Shown: positions 1 through 8,246 of the stretch, piece by piece | Position numbering within the stretch: position 1 is the stretch's first letter | Layout of the letters: every line of letters begins with the position of its first letter | Source: UBA9926 sp913064795 | GTDB taxonomy: Bacteria > Pseudomonadota > Gammaproteobacteria > Pseudomonadales > Azotimanducaceae | Length of the DNA stretch: 64,000 bases | Reading direction: 5' to 3' | Assembly (NCBI GenBank): GCA_045560765.1 | Contig: JBJKZD010000005.1 | Location: forward strand, 1-64,000 | Notes under the pieces: model-generated | Seen by the model: the letters and a program-made list of their open reading frames with translations, nothing else | What the model was told of the DNA's origin: nothing | Databases searched by the model: none | Program-made: the position numbers and the translations under genes

Positions 1-2
1 AC

Positions 3-563
3 AATATTTCGATGAACATCAATGCGGTATTGTTCATGCCTCCAATGGCACTAGGCATGGCCGCAACCATTCGGATCGGCTATCGGATCGGAGAGGGACA
101 ACCCCTCGAGGCACGCTCAACCGCCGCCATCGCTATAATGAGCAGTCTTGTCTTGGCAATCGTTGGCGCCGCACTCATCTATACCCTCCGCGACAACATG
201 GTGCTGCTCTACACCAGCGAACGGGTCGTGGTCGACTTGGCCGCCGAGCTCCTATCGTTCGTTGTTTTCTTCCTGATCTTCGATGCGACCCAATCCACTG
301 CTGCGGGCACGCTGCGCGGCTATAAAGATACGCGTGTACCGATGAAAATCGCTTTATTCAGCTTCTGGGTGGTCGGGCTGCCTGTGGGGTGCGGTCTAGG
401 TTTGGGCTGGTTTGGAGAACCTCTTGAAGTCTATGGCTTCTGGTTCGGCCTCTCGGCAGGCGTCGGCTGTGCGTCGCTCCTACTCTGTCGTCGGTTGTTT
501 TATCTCAGCAAAGACCTCGATCTGATCGAGACGTTGTCACCAAAAACAGGGACGCCAACTTAA
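3..563 (+). CDS. MATE family efflux transporter, C-terminal part (cut by window edge)
   Basis: The frame is open to the left edge, so the gene starts outside the window. About 187 C-terminal residues remain, whereas MATE proteins are usually near 450. The visible part has four to five hydrophobic helices and the segment GYKDTRVPM, which also occurs, slightly changed, in the second MATE gene of this window (1680-3033, GYKDTKIPM). MATE proteins export drugs or metabolites across the inner membrane by Na+ or H+ antiport; the substrate cannot be read here. An internal ATG at position 12 is not the true start because the reading frame continues upstream of it without a stop. The family call is secure; orthology to a named pump such as NorM is not. 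Confidence 0.85.
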   Translation, partial: NISMNINAVLFMPPMALGMAATIRIGYRIGEGQPLEARSTAAIAIMSSLVLAIVGAALIYTLRDNMVLLYTSERVVVDLAAELLSFVVFFLIFDATQSTAAGTLRGYKDTRVPMKIALFSFWVVGLPVGCGLGLGWFGEPLEVYGFWFGLSAGVGCASLLLCRRLFYLSKDLDLIETLSPKTGTPT

Positions 564-740
564 TGCCCCTTCGACTCATTAACATTTTGACCTAGGACGC
601 CGTCGGTAGAACCACCTCCCCGCCGATCAGAGCCGCCAAACAGGTACGAGCTGATCCACCTCTTAGTTCAAGGATTCCCAATGGACTCGACTCACATCCG
701 TTCACAAGGCTAGGCCGCTCAAGCAGCCTCTGGCCTGCTA

Positions 741-783
741 GATGAACGGATAAATGAATGAATGAACGGATGAATGGATGGAT
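741..783. repeat. Imperfect tetranucleotide tract
   Basis: A GATG/AATG/GGAT-type run of imperfect 4-bp units, with ATGAACGGAT appearing twice 20 bp apart. It lies in the 255-bp gap between the converging MATE and PhyH genes. No gene or clear terminator is visible in the rest of that gap. Confidence 0.6.
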
Positions 784-818
784 CCCTCACTGGCCCGCAT
801 CTACGCGTTGGGGTTAGA

Positions 819-1649
819 CTAAATCCATTCTGCGAAGTCTTTTAGCCAGAGCCGTCCGCCTCGACCTGGATACGGATTAAAGGAACTCATTCCCAACAAT
901 CGTTTTACCCGAGGCGACCGATGCTCAATGAGAGATGCCGGGTAAATCTGACTCGCGGCCTCCTCAGGGGTCAGCCAGCCCACAACAAAACTCAAATGTA
1001 AGGCCCAGCGCCAACGATCTACCGTTTGATTCGCGCCGCCGCCATGAAAAACCCGGCCGTTATAAATCAACGCATCGCCCGCTAGGAGCGTTGCTGGGAT
1101 CGACTCCGCTGGCTCTGGCGAACGTTCATAATCAGTCCAGCGATGACTGCCAGGCACGACCCGAGTCGCGCCCACGACTTCATCCACGTCCTCTAAGGCG
1201 AGTATCAGGCTCACCGTTAGCTCCGGGCAATTGGGCCAAGTGCGAGCCATAACATTCGACCAATTATCTCCGTCTCTGTGCAATACCTGAGCCGCTTCTC
1301 CCGGCCCAATAATCATCGCCTGACACGTATTCATCCAGTATTGATGACCAGAGTCTCCAAGCAGCCGGTCAGCAAGACAGGCCAAATAATCATCCTCCAA
1401 AAGATCAAAAAAGACTTCCGAGGTCAGGCCAATTCCCGTGAACCGTTTCGTTTGTGCGCCATGGAATTTTTCCCAGAAATTGATCCCGTCTTCAGCGCCG
1501 GCCTTGACAGACTCTGCACGACCCTTGATCGCACCCCGAAGCTGGATCAACGCTGAATCAGGCAAAAACTCGGTTACGATCACAGCGCCCGTGTCCTCGA
1601 TGGCTGACAATAGGCCCTCGACATCATGACCTCGTTGAAATCGCTTCAT
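819..1649 (-). CDS. PhyH-family (phytanoyl-CoA dioxygenase-like) Fe(II)/2OG dioxygenase
   Basis: This 276-residue cytosolic protein has the double-stranded beta-helix iron-binding triad of PhyH enzymes: H124-x-D126 in QVLHRDGDNW, the distal H202 in RVFHGGGANQ, and an arginine shortly after (DRWRW) suited to bind 2-oxoglutarate. Such enzymes hydroxylate lipids, acyl-CoAs or small metabolites using O2 and 2-oxoglutarate; the substrate here is unknown. The start is the ATG preceded on the minus strand by GCGGAG with a 9-nt spacer. It lies 30 bp downstream of the frameshifted MATE gene in the same direction, so the two probably share a transcript, perhaps linking a product to its export (inference). 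A second, distant PhyH paralog sits at 38247-39161. Confidence 0.85.
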   Translation of the reverse strand: MKRFQRGHDVEGLLSAIEDTGAVIVTEFLPDSALIQLRGAIKGRAESVKAGAEDGINFWEKFHGAQTKRFTGIGLTSEVFFDLLEDDYLACLADRLLGDSGHQYWMNTCQAMIIGPGEAAQVLHRDGDNWSNVMARTWPNCPELTVSLILALEDVDEVVGATRVVPGSHRWTDYERSPEPAESIPATLLAGDALIYNGRVFHGGGANQTVDRWRWALHLSFVVGWLTPEEAASQIYPASLIEHRSPRVKRLLGMSSFNPYPGRGGRLWLKDFAEWI

Positions 1650-1679
1650 AAGGTATGCTCCGCATCCGCCGATGACTAA

Positions 1680-2369
1680 TTAAACCGCCGCAAGCCGCTC
1701 GATCCTCTCAACATTTTTACTGGTTTGAATGACTCTGAGCAAGGCAAACCCCGCAATCCAAGCAACACCCAGACCAAGACCCACCCAAAATCCCAGTACG
1801 CCCCAATTGGGTCCAAGCAGCCCCCATCCCAATATCAACCCAACCGGCAAGGCCAAGAGCCAATAGCCCGACCAGGAAATAAACATCGGAATCTTGGTAT
1901 CTTTATAGCCTCGAAGAATGCCAATCAAGGTGGCCTGAGTGCAGTCGAACAATTGGTAGCAAGCCACGATCAGGAGCAAATCCGCCGTAAGAGCAACCAC
2001 CTCTGCGTCCGAACTATAAATTTTAGGCAAATCATCCCGACCCAAAATCAATACAGCAAAAGCAAGAAACGCATAGGTTGCTGAGACAAAGATCGTTAGA
2101 CGCGCCACCTGAGCCGCAGCCTGATAATCCTTTGCACCCACATAAAATCCAACGCGGATACTTGCAGCCGAGCCTAGGGACATGGGGATCACAAAGACAA
2201 ACCAATTGAGATTCCCAGCAATCGTGTTTGCGCCGATGGCCGTCACTCCAATAGAACCGACCAAAAGACTGATCAATGCAAACACGGTCATCTCTAGGAA
2301 AAGCGTCAAGCCAATAGGGACACCAACCCGAAAAATACTGCTCATCGGATCAAAATCTCGGCCAATCAA
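1680..2369 (-). CDS. MATE efflux transporter, C-terminal half (separated by frameshift)
   Basis: About 220 residues forming the second six-helix half of a MATE transporter, including GYKDTKIPM, homologous to the MATE fragment at the left edge of the window. Its apparent start ATG (2369) lies inside the end of the N-terminal half and has no good ribosome site, so it is not a separate gene. Removing one base from the AAAA run at 2352-2355 (TTTT on the coding strand) joins the halves as WPRF-DPMSS and gives a protein of about 450 residues, the usual family length. Either the gene is a recent pseudogene, the two halves are joined by slippage, or the base is a sequencing error. Confidence 0.75.
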   Translation of the reverse strand: MIGRDFDPMSSIFRVGVPIGLTLFLEMTVFALISLLVGSIGVTAIGANTIAGNLNWFVFVIPMSLGSAASIRVGFYVGAKDYQAAAQVARLTIFVSATYAFLAFAVLILGRDDLPKIYSSDAEVVALTADLLLIVACYQLFDCTQATLIGILRGYKDTKIPMFISWSGYWLLALPVGLILGWGLLGPNWGVLGFWVGLGLGVAWIAGFALLRVIQTSKNVERIERLAAV

Positions 2370-3033
2370 ATCGGTCCAGCAAGCCCGTGTCTAATAGCCA
2401 TGGCCTTTTAATCACCAGCAGCATGACGGATAGTTCAAACCACATTGTGATCGCAGTGGCCCAACCGCAACCTTCCCCACCCAGCTCAGGTAGACCAAAA
2501 ACGCCATAGATCAACACATAGTTCAAAGCCGCATTGACGGGCAATGTGCTCCCAGCAATCAACATCGGCAGTACGGTCTGCCCGAGTCCCTCGCAGGCAT
2601 AACGAAGAGTGACATATAGAACAACCGCGGGCAGCCCCCAGGATGCAGCGCTCAAATACGCCATGGCGATCACGATCACATCGTCAGGCACCTGAAACAG
2701 AACAAAAATGGGTTCTGCAAAGCGCACCAAAGTAAACAACATCCCACCGAAAATAAGCGCAATCCATGCCCCCTGACGAATGAGGGGACCGACGGATGTT
2801 CGATTTTCCGAACCAACGGCTTGAGCGACCATCGGCGTTAATGCTGTCAATACGCCGGAAAACAGCATAAACAGTGGCCAAAGGATCACGCCACCTAGCG
2901 CAACCCCCGCCAAATCTAAAGAACTGTACTGTCCCGACATGGCGGTATCGACAAAGCCCATGCCCATAATGAAAAATTGGGTGGCGATCATCGGCCCCGA
3001 TAATCGAGCCAGTTTTCTAAATTCGGCGTTCAT
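2350..3033 (-). CDS. MATE efflux transporter, N-terminal half (ends early by frameshift)
   Basis: A 227-residue N-terminal half of a MATE multidrug/metabolite efflux pump: about six hydrophobic segments starting with LARLSGPMIATQFF, and the family-typical early segment GFVDTAMSGQ. The frame ends abruptly at a TGA at 2350-2352, immediately after a TTTT run on the coding strand, and the remaining half continues in the +1 frame (1680-2369). Coding quality is normal on both sides of the junction, suggesting a single-base event rather than long decay. The intact gene would run from 3033 to 1680. Confidence 0.75.
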   Translation of the reverse strand: MNAEFRKLARLSGPMIATQFFIMGMGFVDTAMSGQYSSLDLAGVALGGVILWPLFMLFSGVLTALTPMVAQAVGSENRTSVGPLIRQGAWIALIFGGMLFTLVRFAEPIFVLFQVPDDVIVIAMAYLSAASWGLPAVVLYVTLRYACEGLGQTVLPMLIAGSTLPVNAALNYVLIYGVFGLPELGGEGCGWATAITMWFELSVMLLVIKRPWLLDTGLLDRFDWPRF

Positions 3034-3285
3034 CGGTCGACTCTATGAAGTGTTGAAACCCCTGCCGTCCCAGGCCTCGCTTGTCATCAGCCCGGGGCAA
3101 AGGCCCTTAATTGCAGGCATTTTTTAAACCCCAGCGCCACATTGATTCATCCCTCGACTGACACACGCCGGATTAGAAACAACCCCATCTTCGTCTTGAG
3201 ACCCGCGTCGACTCGAGACTGTCTTTGCAACTCGGGCGCAATCCCGGTGAAGCACACTTGGTGAGTTTTATCCTTCGCCAATCGC

Positions 3286-3334
3286 CAACCGACAATCGAC
3301 AACCGACAACCGACAACCGACAACCGACATTCGA
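3286..3334. repeat. 7-bp tandem repeat (CAACCGA)n
   Basis: Seven adjacent 7-bp units: five exact CAACCGA copies, with CAATCGA as the second unit and CATTCGA as the seventh. The array ends 71 bp before the start codon of the CoA-transferase gene and lies in the 372-bp gap between the diverging MATE and CoA-transferase genes. Nothing else in that gap is convincingly genic. Confidence 0.9.
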
Positions 3335-3405
3335 TGCTCGCCGAGCCGGCACAGACCCGCAGAAAATCTGCTACATTATGCGGCACAGTCACAAAGGAGT
3401 CGATC

Positions 3406-4596
3406 ATGTCAGGACCGCTCACCAACATCAAAATTGTCGATCTGACCACTGTTATTTCTGGCCCCTCGGCCACCATGCTGCTCGCAGATCAAGGCGCGGA
3501 TGTGGTCAAAGTTGAGTCAATCAAGTCTCCTGATCATGCTCGAGGTGCCGGTTTTGGAGAACAGCAATTTACCTCTGTTTTTTTAAACAACAACCGCAAC
3601 AAACGGGGGCTCTCACTCGACCTTAAAGAACCTGAAGGTCGCTCGGCGCTCCTGAGGGTATGCAAAGACGCGGACGTCGTCATTCAAAATTTTCGCCCCG
3701 GTGTTGTCGAGCGGCTCGGCGTTGCCGAAGAGGACATTCGCGCCGTTAATCCATCGGTGATTTATGTATCGATCTCTGGATTTGGTGAGTCAGGCCCCCT
3801 GTCGCACAAACCTGTTTATGACCCGATTATTCAAGCCGTTAGTGGTCTGACCACCATACAAGCAGGCTCAGACCAAGAAAGGCCACGCCTGGTACGGACC
3901 ATTTTGCCGGACAAATTGACTGGCGTCGTGACCGCGCAAGCCGTGACCAGTGCGCTGTTTCATAAACTGCGAACAGGCGAAGGCCAACACGTACGGGTGT
4001 CCATGCTGGATGCGGTCGTGAATTTTTTATGGGCCTCCGACATGGGGAGCCAAACGTTTGTTGATAAGGAAGTGACCCAACAACGGGCCGCAACCTTCAT
4101 TGATCTGATTTACGAAACTCAAACCGATTACATCTCGGTATCCGCCATGGCCAACAAGCAATGGAGCGCACTTTGTGATGCCGTAGGTCACCCGGAATGG
4201 AAAGAGGACGAGCGTTTCAAGACGCCAGCGCTACGAGATCTCAATGCCAACACGCGACTGGAGATGACCCAGACCGAGTTGCTCAAACGAGACGCCGAAA
4301 CTTGGCTCGAAATTCTTGAAGAAGCAGGAGTTCCCTGCGCGCCTGTACTCACCCGCAATCAAATGATCGAGCATCCGCAAATTGCCGCTAATGCACTTTT
4401 ATTCGAGACGGAACATCCCATTGCAGGAAAGATCAGACAAGCAAGGCCCGCTGCGAGATTTTCCGTCTCCCAGCTCGACGCGCCAACCCCTGCACCGAAA
4501 CAGGGCCAACACACCCAAGCGATTCTGAAAGATGCGGGTTTCAGCGAAGCGGAGATAGCCAGTTTGCTCGCAGCGGGTGCAGCCTTCGAGAGCTAG
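3406..4596 (+). CDS. CaiB/BaiF family (class III) CoA-transferase
   Basis: A 396-residue cytosolic enzyme of the formyl-CoA transferase/CaiB/alpha-methylacyl-CoA racemase family, which moves CoA between carboxylic acids or epimerises 2-methylacyl-CoAs. It has the expected N-terminal LADQGADVVKVE, the NNRNKRGLSLDL segment and GEGQHVRVSMLDA, and the usual 390-400 residue length. The start is the ATG after AAAGGAGT with a 7-nt spacer; the longer open frame from 3334 begins in the tandem repeat and is not used. It faces an enoyl-CoA hydratase gene that ends 191 bp away on the other strand. Its acid substrate is not predictable; acyl-CoA metabolism is the likely setting. Confidence 0.9.
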   Translation: MSGPLTNIKIVDLTTVISGPSATMLLADQGADVVKVESIKSPDHARGAGFGEQQFTSVFLNNNRNKRGLSLDLKEPEGRSALLRVCKDADVVIQNFRPGVVERLGVAEEDIRAVNPSVIYVSISGFGESGPLSHKPVYDPIIQAVSGLTTIQAGSDQERPRLVRTILPDKLTGVVTAQAVTSALFHKLRTGEGQHVRVSMLDAVVNFLWASDMGSQTFVDKEVTQQRAATFIDLIYETQTDYISVSAMANKQWSALCDAVGHPEWKEDERFKTPALRDLNANTRLEMTQTELLKRDAETWLEILEEAGVPCAPVLTRNQMIEHPQIAANALLFETEHPIAGKIRQARPAARFSVSQLDAPTPAPKQGQHTQAILKDAGFSEAEIASLLAAGAAFES

Positions 4597-4658
4597 TCCC
4601 GTCAGTGGTCTCCAAAAGTGGTAGCCGGAGACGTTCCGTTACTCGGTCTGAGGTAAAC

Positions 4659-4686
4659 ACCTGTGCACATCAGGTCTGGTTTTTTC
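4659..4686 (+). terminator. Weak hairpin with T-tract after the CoA-transferase gene
   Basis: A 5-bp stem ACCTG/CAGGT with a 6-7 nt loop is followed by CTGGTTTTTTC. It sits about 60 bp after the CoA-transferase stop, between converging genes. The stem is short, so this is only a possible intrinsic terminator. Confidence 0.25.
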
Positions 4687-4787
4687 AGACGAGTTTTAGC
4701 TGCTTCAACGCTCTTGTTGATTTCAGGCTCGTTTGACTCATCCCAGGAGCATTACAGCGCACCTGTTCCTGACGAGGAGGGTACGGT

Positions 4788-5528
4788 TTAATGTCCCAAA
4801 AACTCCGGAGACCGCTTTGCTTTAAAGGCGGCGCGGCCCTCGGCACCGTCTTTAGAATCACGCACATTGAGTAGATGATCCCGCGCTAACGCCGCTGATT
4901 CTGCAGGGCTACGCGGCAACGTCTCACCCACAAACCGCTTGATTGTTTGAACCACCAGCGGCGCACTGCGCTCAAGAATTCTGGCATATTCGAGCGCTGC
5001 TGCTTTCTCTTGCCCTTTTGGGACAACGCGATTCACCATACCCACCTCATAGGCCCGGGCCGCGGTTAAGTCCTGACCGAGCAACATGAATTCCATGGCA
5101 ACTTTATGAGGGATTCTCGCGGCGCACCCTGCGATGAGGCCACCGGTGAACCCGACCTGCGCCTCGGGGTAGCGAAAACGAGTATCTTCTGAGGCGACCA
5201 CAAGATCGCACATCTGAACCAAGATATAGGCGCCGCCAACACAATATCCTTGCACCGCAGCGATCAGCGGTTTGTCCAGCGGCACACCGATTGAAGGAAC
5301 CCCTTGCCACATCTCCTTGGGAGAATCCTTAATATCAGCGCCTACCGAAAATGCGCGATCTCCCATCGAACAGAGCACTGCACATCTCGCCTCCTCGTCA
5401 GTGCGATAGGTCAAAAAGGCATTGCGGAGCCCCTGGATCACTTCTTCATTCAATGCATTCAGATGGTCAGCACGATTAATCGTGATCACCGCGGTTTTTT
5501 GATCTCGCTCATAGGTCACTGCAGACAT
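4788..5528 (-). CDS. Enoyl-CoA hydratase/isomerase (crotonase superfamily)
   Basis: A 246-residue crotonase-fold protein: N-terminal NRADHLNALN, the oxyanion-hole segment FSVGADIKD, and QGYCVGGAYILVQMCD followed by RYPEAQVGFTGG, where the Glu lies at the usual catalytic position. Family members hydrate, isomerise or cleave enoyl-CoA thioesters in the cytosol. The start has GAGGAG-like spacing (GTGAGGAG, 9 nt before ATG). It converges with the CoA-transferase gene, which suggests, without proving, a shared acyl-CoA theme. Within the superfamily the specific reaction cannot be assigned from the sequence alone. Confidence 0.88.
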   Translation of the reverse strand: MSAVTYERDQKTAVITINRADHLNALNEEVIQGLRNAFLTYRTDEEARCAVLCSMGDRAFSVGADIKDSPKEMWQGVPSIGVPLDKPLIAAVQGYCVGGAYILVQMCDLVVASEDTRFRYPEAQVGFTGGLIAGCAARIPHKVAMEFMLLGQDLTAARAYEVGMVNRVVPKGQEKAAALEYARILERSAPLVVQTIKRFVGETLPRSPAESAALARDHLLNVRDSKDGAEGRAAFKAKRSPEFLGH

Positions 5529-5623
5529 CTTAATTTCTCCTCACTGGGTGCTGCGCAGCATCGCAATTTCGGTGCGGTCGCTCGACGGACAACGACGATC
5601 AAGTGCACGCCGATCGACGACCA

Positions 5624-6196
5624 TCAATGCACATCGAGGGCTTCCATCCTTCGTCCATTTGCTGAGAACTGGCCTTTTAAAAAAGTCATTTGATCTCCAA
5701 GGATGCGACCGCTATGACTGAGCGCCAAATACTCGGCATGGTTTGGCCGATAAGGCAGCGCGAGCAGGGCCAAGGAAGTCTCGGCCAACAACCGATTACC
5801 TTTCCGCGCATTACAGCGCTTACAGGCTGTGACCACGTTGTTCCAATCATCTTCACCTCCCCTTGAAACCGGGTGCACATGATCACGGCTCAAATCAGAA
5901 GCACTGAACTTTTGACCACAATATAAGCAGAGGTAATGATCGCGCCGAAACAAGGTGCTGTTCGACAAACCCGGACGAGTGCTCTGCTGGACTACTCGGC
6001 CACGACAAGCCAGCACACTCTGCAACGTTAGAGCGGTTCGATTGCCCGTTTTTGAATAACCGCCAAGCACAGTTTTAAAGTTTTCGCCAAAGCTCCAACT
6101 CACAAGGTCACGGGCGTGCAGGGACACCGCCTCCTGCCAACTTACCCAAGCCAAAGGAAACCCGGCCGTGTTGATCCTTAAAATCCTCTCCTGCAT
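5624..6196 (-). CDS. HNH endonuclease
   Basis: A 190-residue protein with a complete HNH nuclease core: CLYC, then SRDHVHPVSRGG, NNVVTACKRCN and KGNR, i.e. the metal-binding Cys pairs and the His-Asn-His residues. It resembles the chromosomal HNH proteins common in proteobacteria that begin with RILRINTAGFPLAWV; their cellular role is not well established. The ATG at 6196 has GGGAG 9 nt upstream. An in-frame TTG at 6241 also has AGGAG nearby and would add 15 residues, so that alternative is real. It stands alone, diverging from cmoA, with no methylase or mobile element beside it. Confidence 0.85.
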   Translation of the reverse strand: MQERILRINTAGFPLAWVSWQEAVSLHARDLVSWSFGENFKTVLGGYSKTGNRTALTLQSVLACRGRVVQQSTRPGLSNSTLFRRDHYLCLYCGQKFSASDLSRDHVHPVSRGGEDDWNNVVTACKRCNARKGNRLLAETSLALLALPYRPNHAEYLALSHSGRILGDQMTFLKGQFSANGRRMEALDVH

Positions 6197-6447
6197 GGCG
6201 CTGACTCCCTGATCGAGACTGTTGGATGGAGCGAACCCCAAACGACTCCTAACGCGCTCAGAGCCGAGCCTCTGCCGATTCGCTTCAATCTCTCATATTA
6301 ATGCCGGCGGATTTATTTTCAATACCTGACCCCTCCCGAGACCCGCGGCGCCCTCAGGCAGGACCGTCCTGACGTTTAACCCGTGCGGATTCTCACTTAA
6401 ACTATCGCGTTCGGGTGACCGCCAACAAAAAGATCCGCAAACCGACA

Positions 6448-7209
6448 ATGAAAAATTCTAAAGACGTCAATAACCACCGGACTGACACGATCTATTCCAG
6501 TCCCCAAGAGACTGTGCAACCCTTCGAGTTTAATCAGTCCGTAGTGGCCGTCTTTGACGACATGATCAGTCGCTCTGTACCAGGTTATGCGTTCAATCTT
6601 GATCTGATTGCTCTGGCGGCGAGCCGCTATGCCCAAGCAGATAGCCAACTCTATGATTTGGGATGCTCATCAGGGCGTGCGACCTTAGCCCTCGCCGAGG
6701 CCTCGCCTGAGACTTGTCACATCATTGGGGTTGATAATTCAGCCGCCATGATCGACGCCTGCTCAGCGTCCCTTGATGACTCGCCCTATGGACATCGCAT
6801 CGAGCTTCGCTGCGAAGACCTGCTTGAAACCCCGCTTAGCAATGCATCGGTGATCATCTTAAACTACACCCTGCAGTTTTTACCGATTACCGCTCGAGCA
6901 CCATTGATCGAGAGAATCCATGCCGCTCTCAAGCCAAGAGGCCTTGTCTTTGTGGCCGAAAAAGTCGCTGACCCCATTCCGCATCACCAAATCGTCCTCG
7001 ATGAACTGCACTTAGACTTCAAGCGAAGCACCGGTTACAGCGAGCTGGAAATCGCTCAAAAACGCGCCGCGTTAGAGGAGGTTCTGATTCCAGAATCTGA
7101 ACAGGTACACCTTGATCGACTCCGCAGCGCCGGCTTTGAGACGGTGGCAACACTTTCAAAAGCCATCAATTTTTGCGGTTTTATCGGCATTAAGGCGGGC
7201 ACACCATGA
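6448..7209 (+). CDS. cmoA: Carboxy-S-adenosyl-L-methionine synthase CmoA
   Basis: A 253-residue SAM-dependent enzyme that converts SAM and prephenate into carboxy-SAM, the donor for the 5-oxyacetyl group of wobble uridine 34 in tRNA. The sequence shows DTIYSSP near the start, FDDMISRSVPGY, the SAM-binding loop YDLGCSSGRATL and the late motif FCGFIGIKA, all typical of CmoA. A GTG at 6415 would add 11 residues; I chose the internal ATG because the length then matches the family (about 247). No strong ribosome site is visible for either. cmoB follows after 52 bp, as in many gammaproteobacteria, which supports both calls. Confidence 0.93.
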   Translation: MKNSKDVNNHRTDTIYSSPQETVQPFEFNQSVVAVFDDMISRSVPGYAFNLDLIALAASRYAQADSQLYDLGCSSGRATLALAEASPETCHIIGVDNSAAMIDACSASLDDSPYGHRIELRCEDLLETPLSNASVIILNYTLQFLPITARAPLIERIHAALKPRGLVFVAEKVADPIPHHQIVLDELHLDFKRSTGYSELEIAQKRAALEEVLIPESEQVHLDRLRSAGFETVATLSKAINFCGFIGIKAGTP

Positions 7210-7261
7210 TGAGTCTCGGGCGGGGTCAAGCCCCAGTCAATCATCCTGCTCCCGGTCAGTG

Positions 7262-8239
7262 ATGCTCCCTGTCTTTGATCGATTTTTTGAGCTGATCGAG
7301 GAGGAGCCTCTTCATCGGTTTCAGCGAATGTTCAAAACCCAAACCCTGAACCGACTGAACGAGCGACCCCATGGCAGGGAGGATGAGTGGCAGGCGGTGC
7401 TCAAGTCGCTGCCAAATCCCACAGAGCCCGAGCTCCGCTTTAGATCAGGGGTTGTTGAACTCCATTCAGCGGAAGCCATCAACCCCCAGGCACTGACCGA
7501 GGCGCTCGCCGCACTGAGACCCTGGCGCAAAGGTCCCTTCAACATTTTCGGGGTTGAAGTCGACGCGGAGTGGCGATCTGACTGGAAGTGGGCTCGCCTC
7601 GCGCCTCACATTGGGAACCTCGCCGGCCGAGCGGTCTTAGATATTGGATGCGGCAATGGTTATTATCTGTACCGCATGCTCGAAGCCGGCGCCCGATGCG
7701 CTTTCGGCATCGACCCGACCCGCTTGTTTTCTTTTCAATTTCAAGCCTTACAGCAGCTCCAACCACAAAACGCCGCAGCACTTTTACCCCTACTCGATGA
7801 AGACCTGCCGGACTGCGCTTTTTTTGACACCGTCTTCTCGATGGGCGTGCTGTATCACCGCCGCGACCCCATCGCCCATTTAAAAATCTGCCATGATTGC
7901 TTGGCGCCAGGGGGAGAGCTGGTTCTGGAGACCCTGGTACTACCACCCAGAGGTCCAGAAGTACTCAAGCCTCCGACCCGATACGCCCAGATGCGCAACG
8001 TCTGGGAAATACCAAACCTTGAGCGCTTGCAAGGACAACTCGAACAAGCGGGTTTTACTGACATCCGAATTCTCGATATCACCCAAACCACCATCGACGA
8101 GCAACGGGCTACCCGGTGGATGACCTTTCAATCCTTACAAGATTTTCTTGACCCAGAAAACTCCCAGCTCACCATTGAAGGCCACCCTGCGCCAACCCGG
8201 GCGATCGTCTCGGCGAAACGAACCCATGGCAGTCGTTAG
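7262..8239 (+). CDS. cmoB: tRNA U34 carboxymethyltransferase CmoB
   Basis: A 325-residue methyltransferase-fold enzyme that transfers the carboxymethyl group of carboxy-SAM to 5-hydroxyuridine 34 of tRNA, giving cmo5U. Diagnostic segments are LRPWRKGPFNIFGV, DAEWRSDWKWARL, the cofactor loop LDIGCGNGYYLYRM, FSMGVLYHRRDP and RYAQMRNVWEIP. The length equals E. coli CmoB (about 323). The frame is open further upstream to 7112, overlapping cmoA, but the conserved protein begins at the ATG 7262 (or the preceding GTG 7259). It acts on the product of the adjacent CmoA and ends 7 bp from a gene on the opposite strand. Confidence 0.94.
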   Translation: MLPVFDRFFELIEEEPLHRFQRMFKTQTLNRLNERPHGREDEWQAVLKSLPNPTEPELRFRSGVVELHSAEAINPQALTEALAALRPWRKGPFNIFGVEVDAEWRSDWKWARLAPHIGNLAGRAVLDIGCGNGYYLYRMLEAGARCAFGIDPTRLFSFQFQALQQLQPQNAAALLPLLDEDLPDCAFFDTVFSMGVLYHRRDPIAHLKICHDCLAPGGELVLETLVLPPRGPEVLKPPTRYAQMRNVWEIPNLERLQGQLEQAGFTDIRILDITQTTIDEQRATRWMTFQSLQDFLDPENSQLTIEGHPAPTRAIVSAKRTHGSR

Positions 8240-8246
8240 GTAATGC

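Noticed and set aside
3147..3476. 109-codon frame spanning the 7-bp repeats on the minus strand
   Set aside because: Repetitive CRLSVVG-type translation is an artefact of the tandem repeat, and it overlaps the CoA-transferase start.
7112..7261. N-terminal extension of cmoB overlapping cmoA
   Set aside because: CmoB proteins begin near the chosen ATG; the extra 50 residues are simply cmoA read in another frame.
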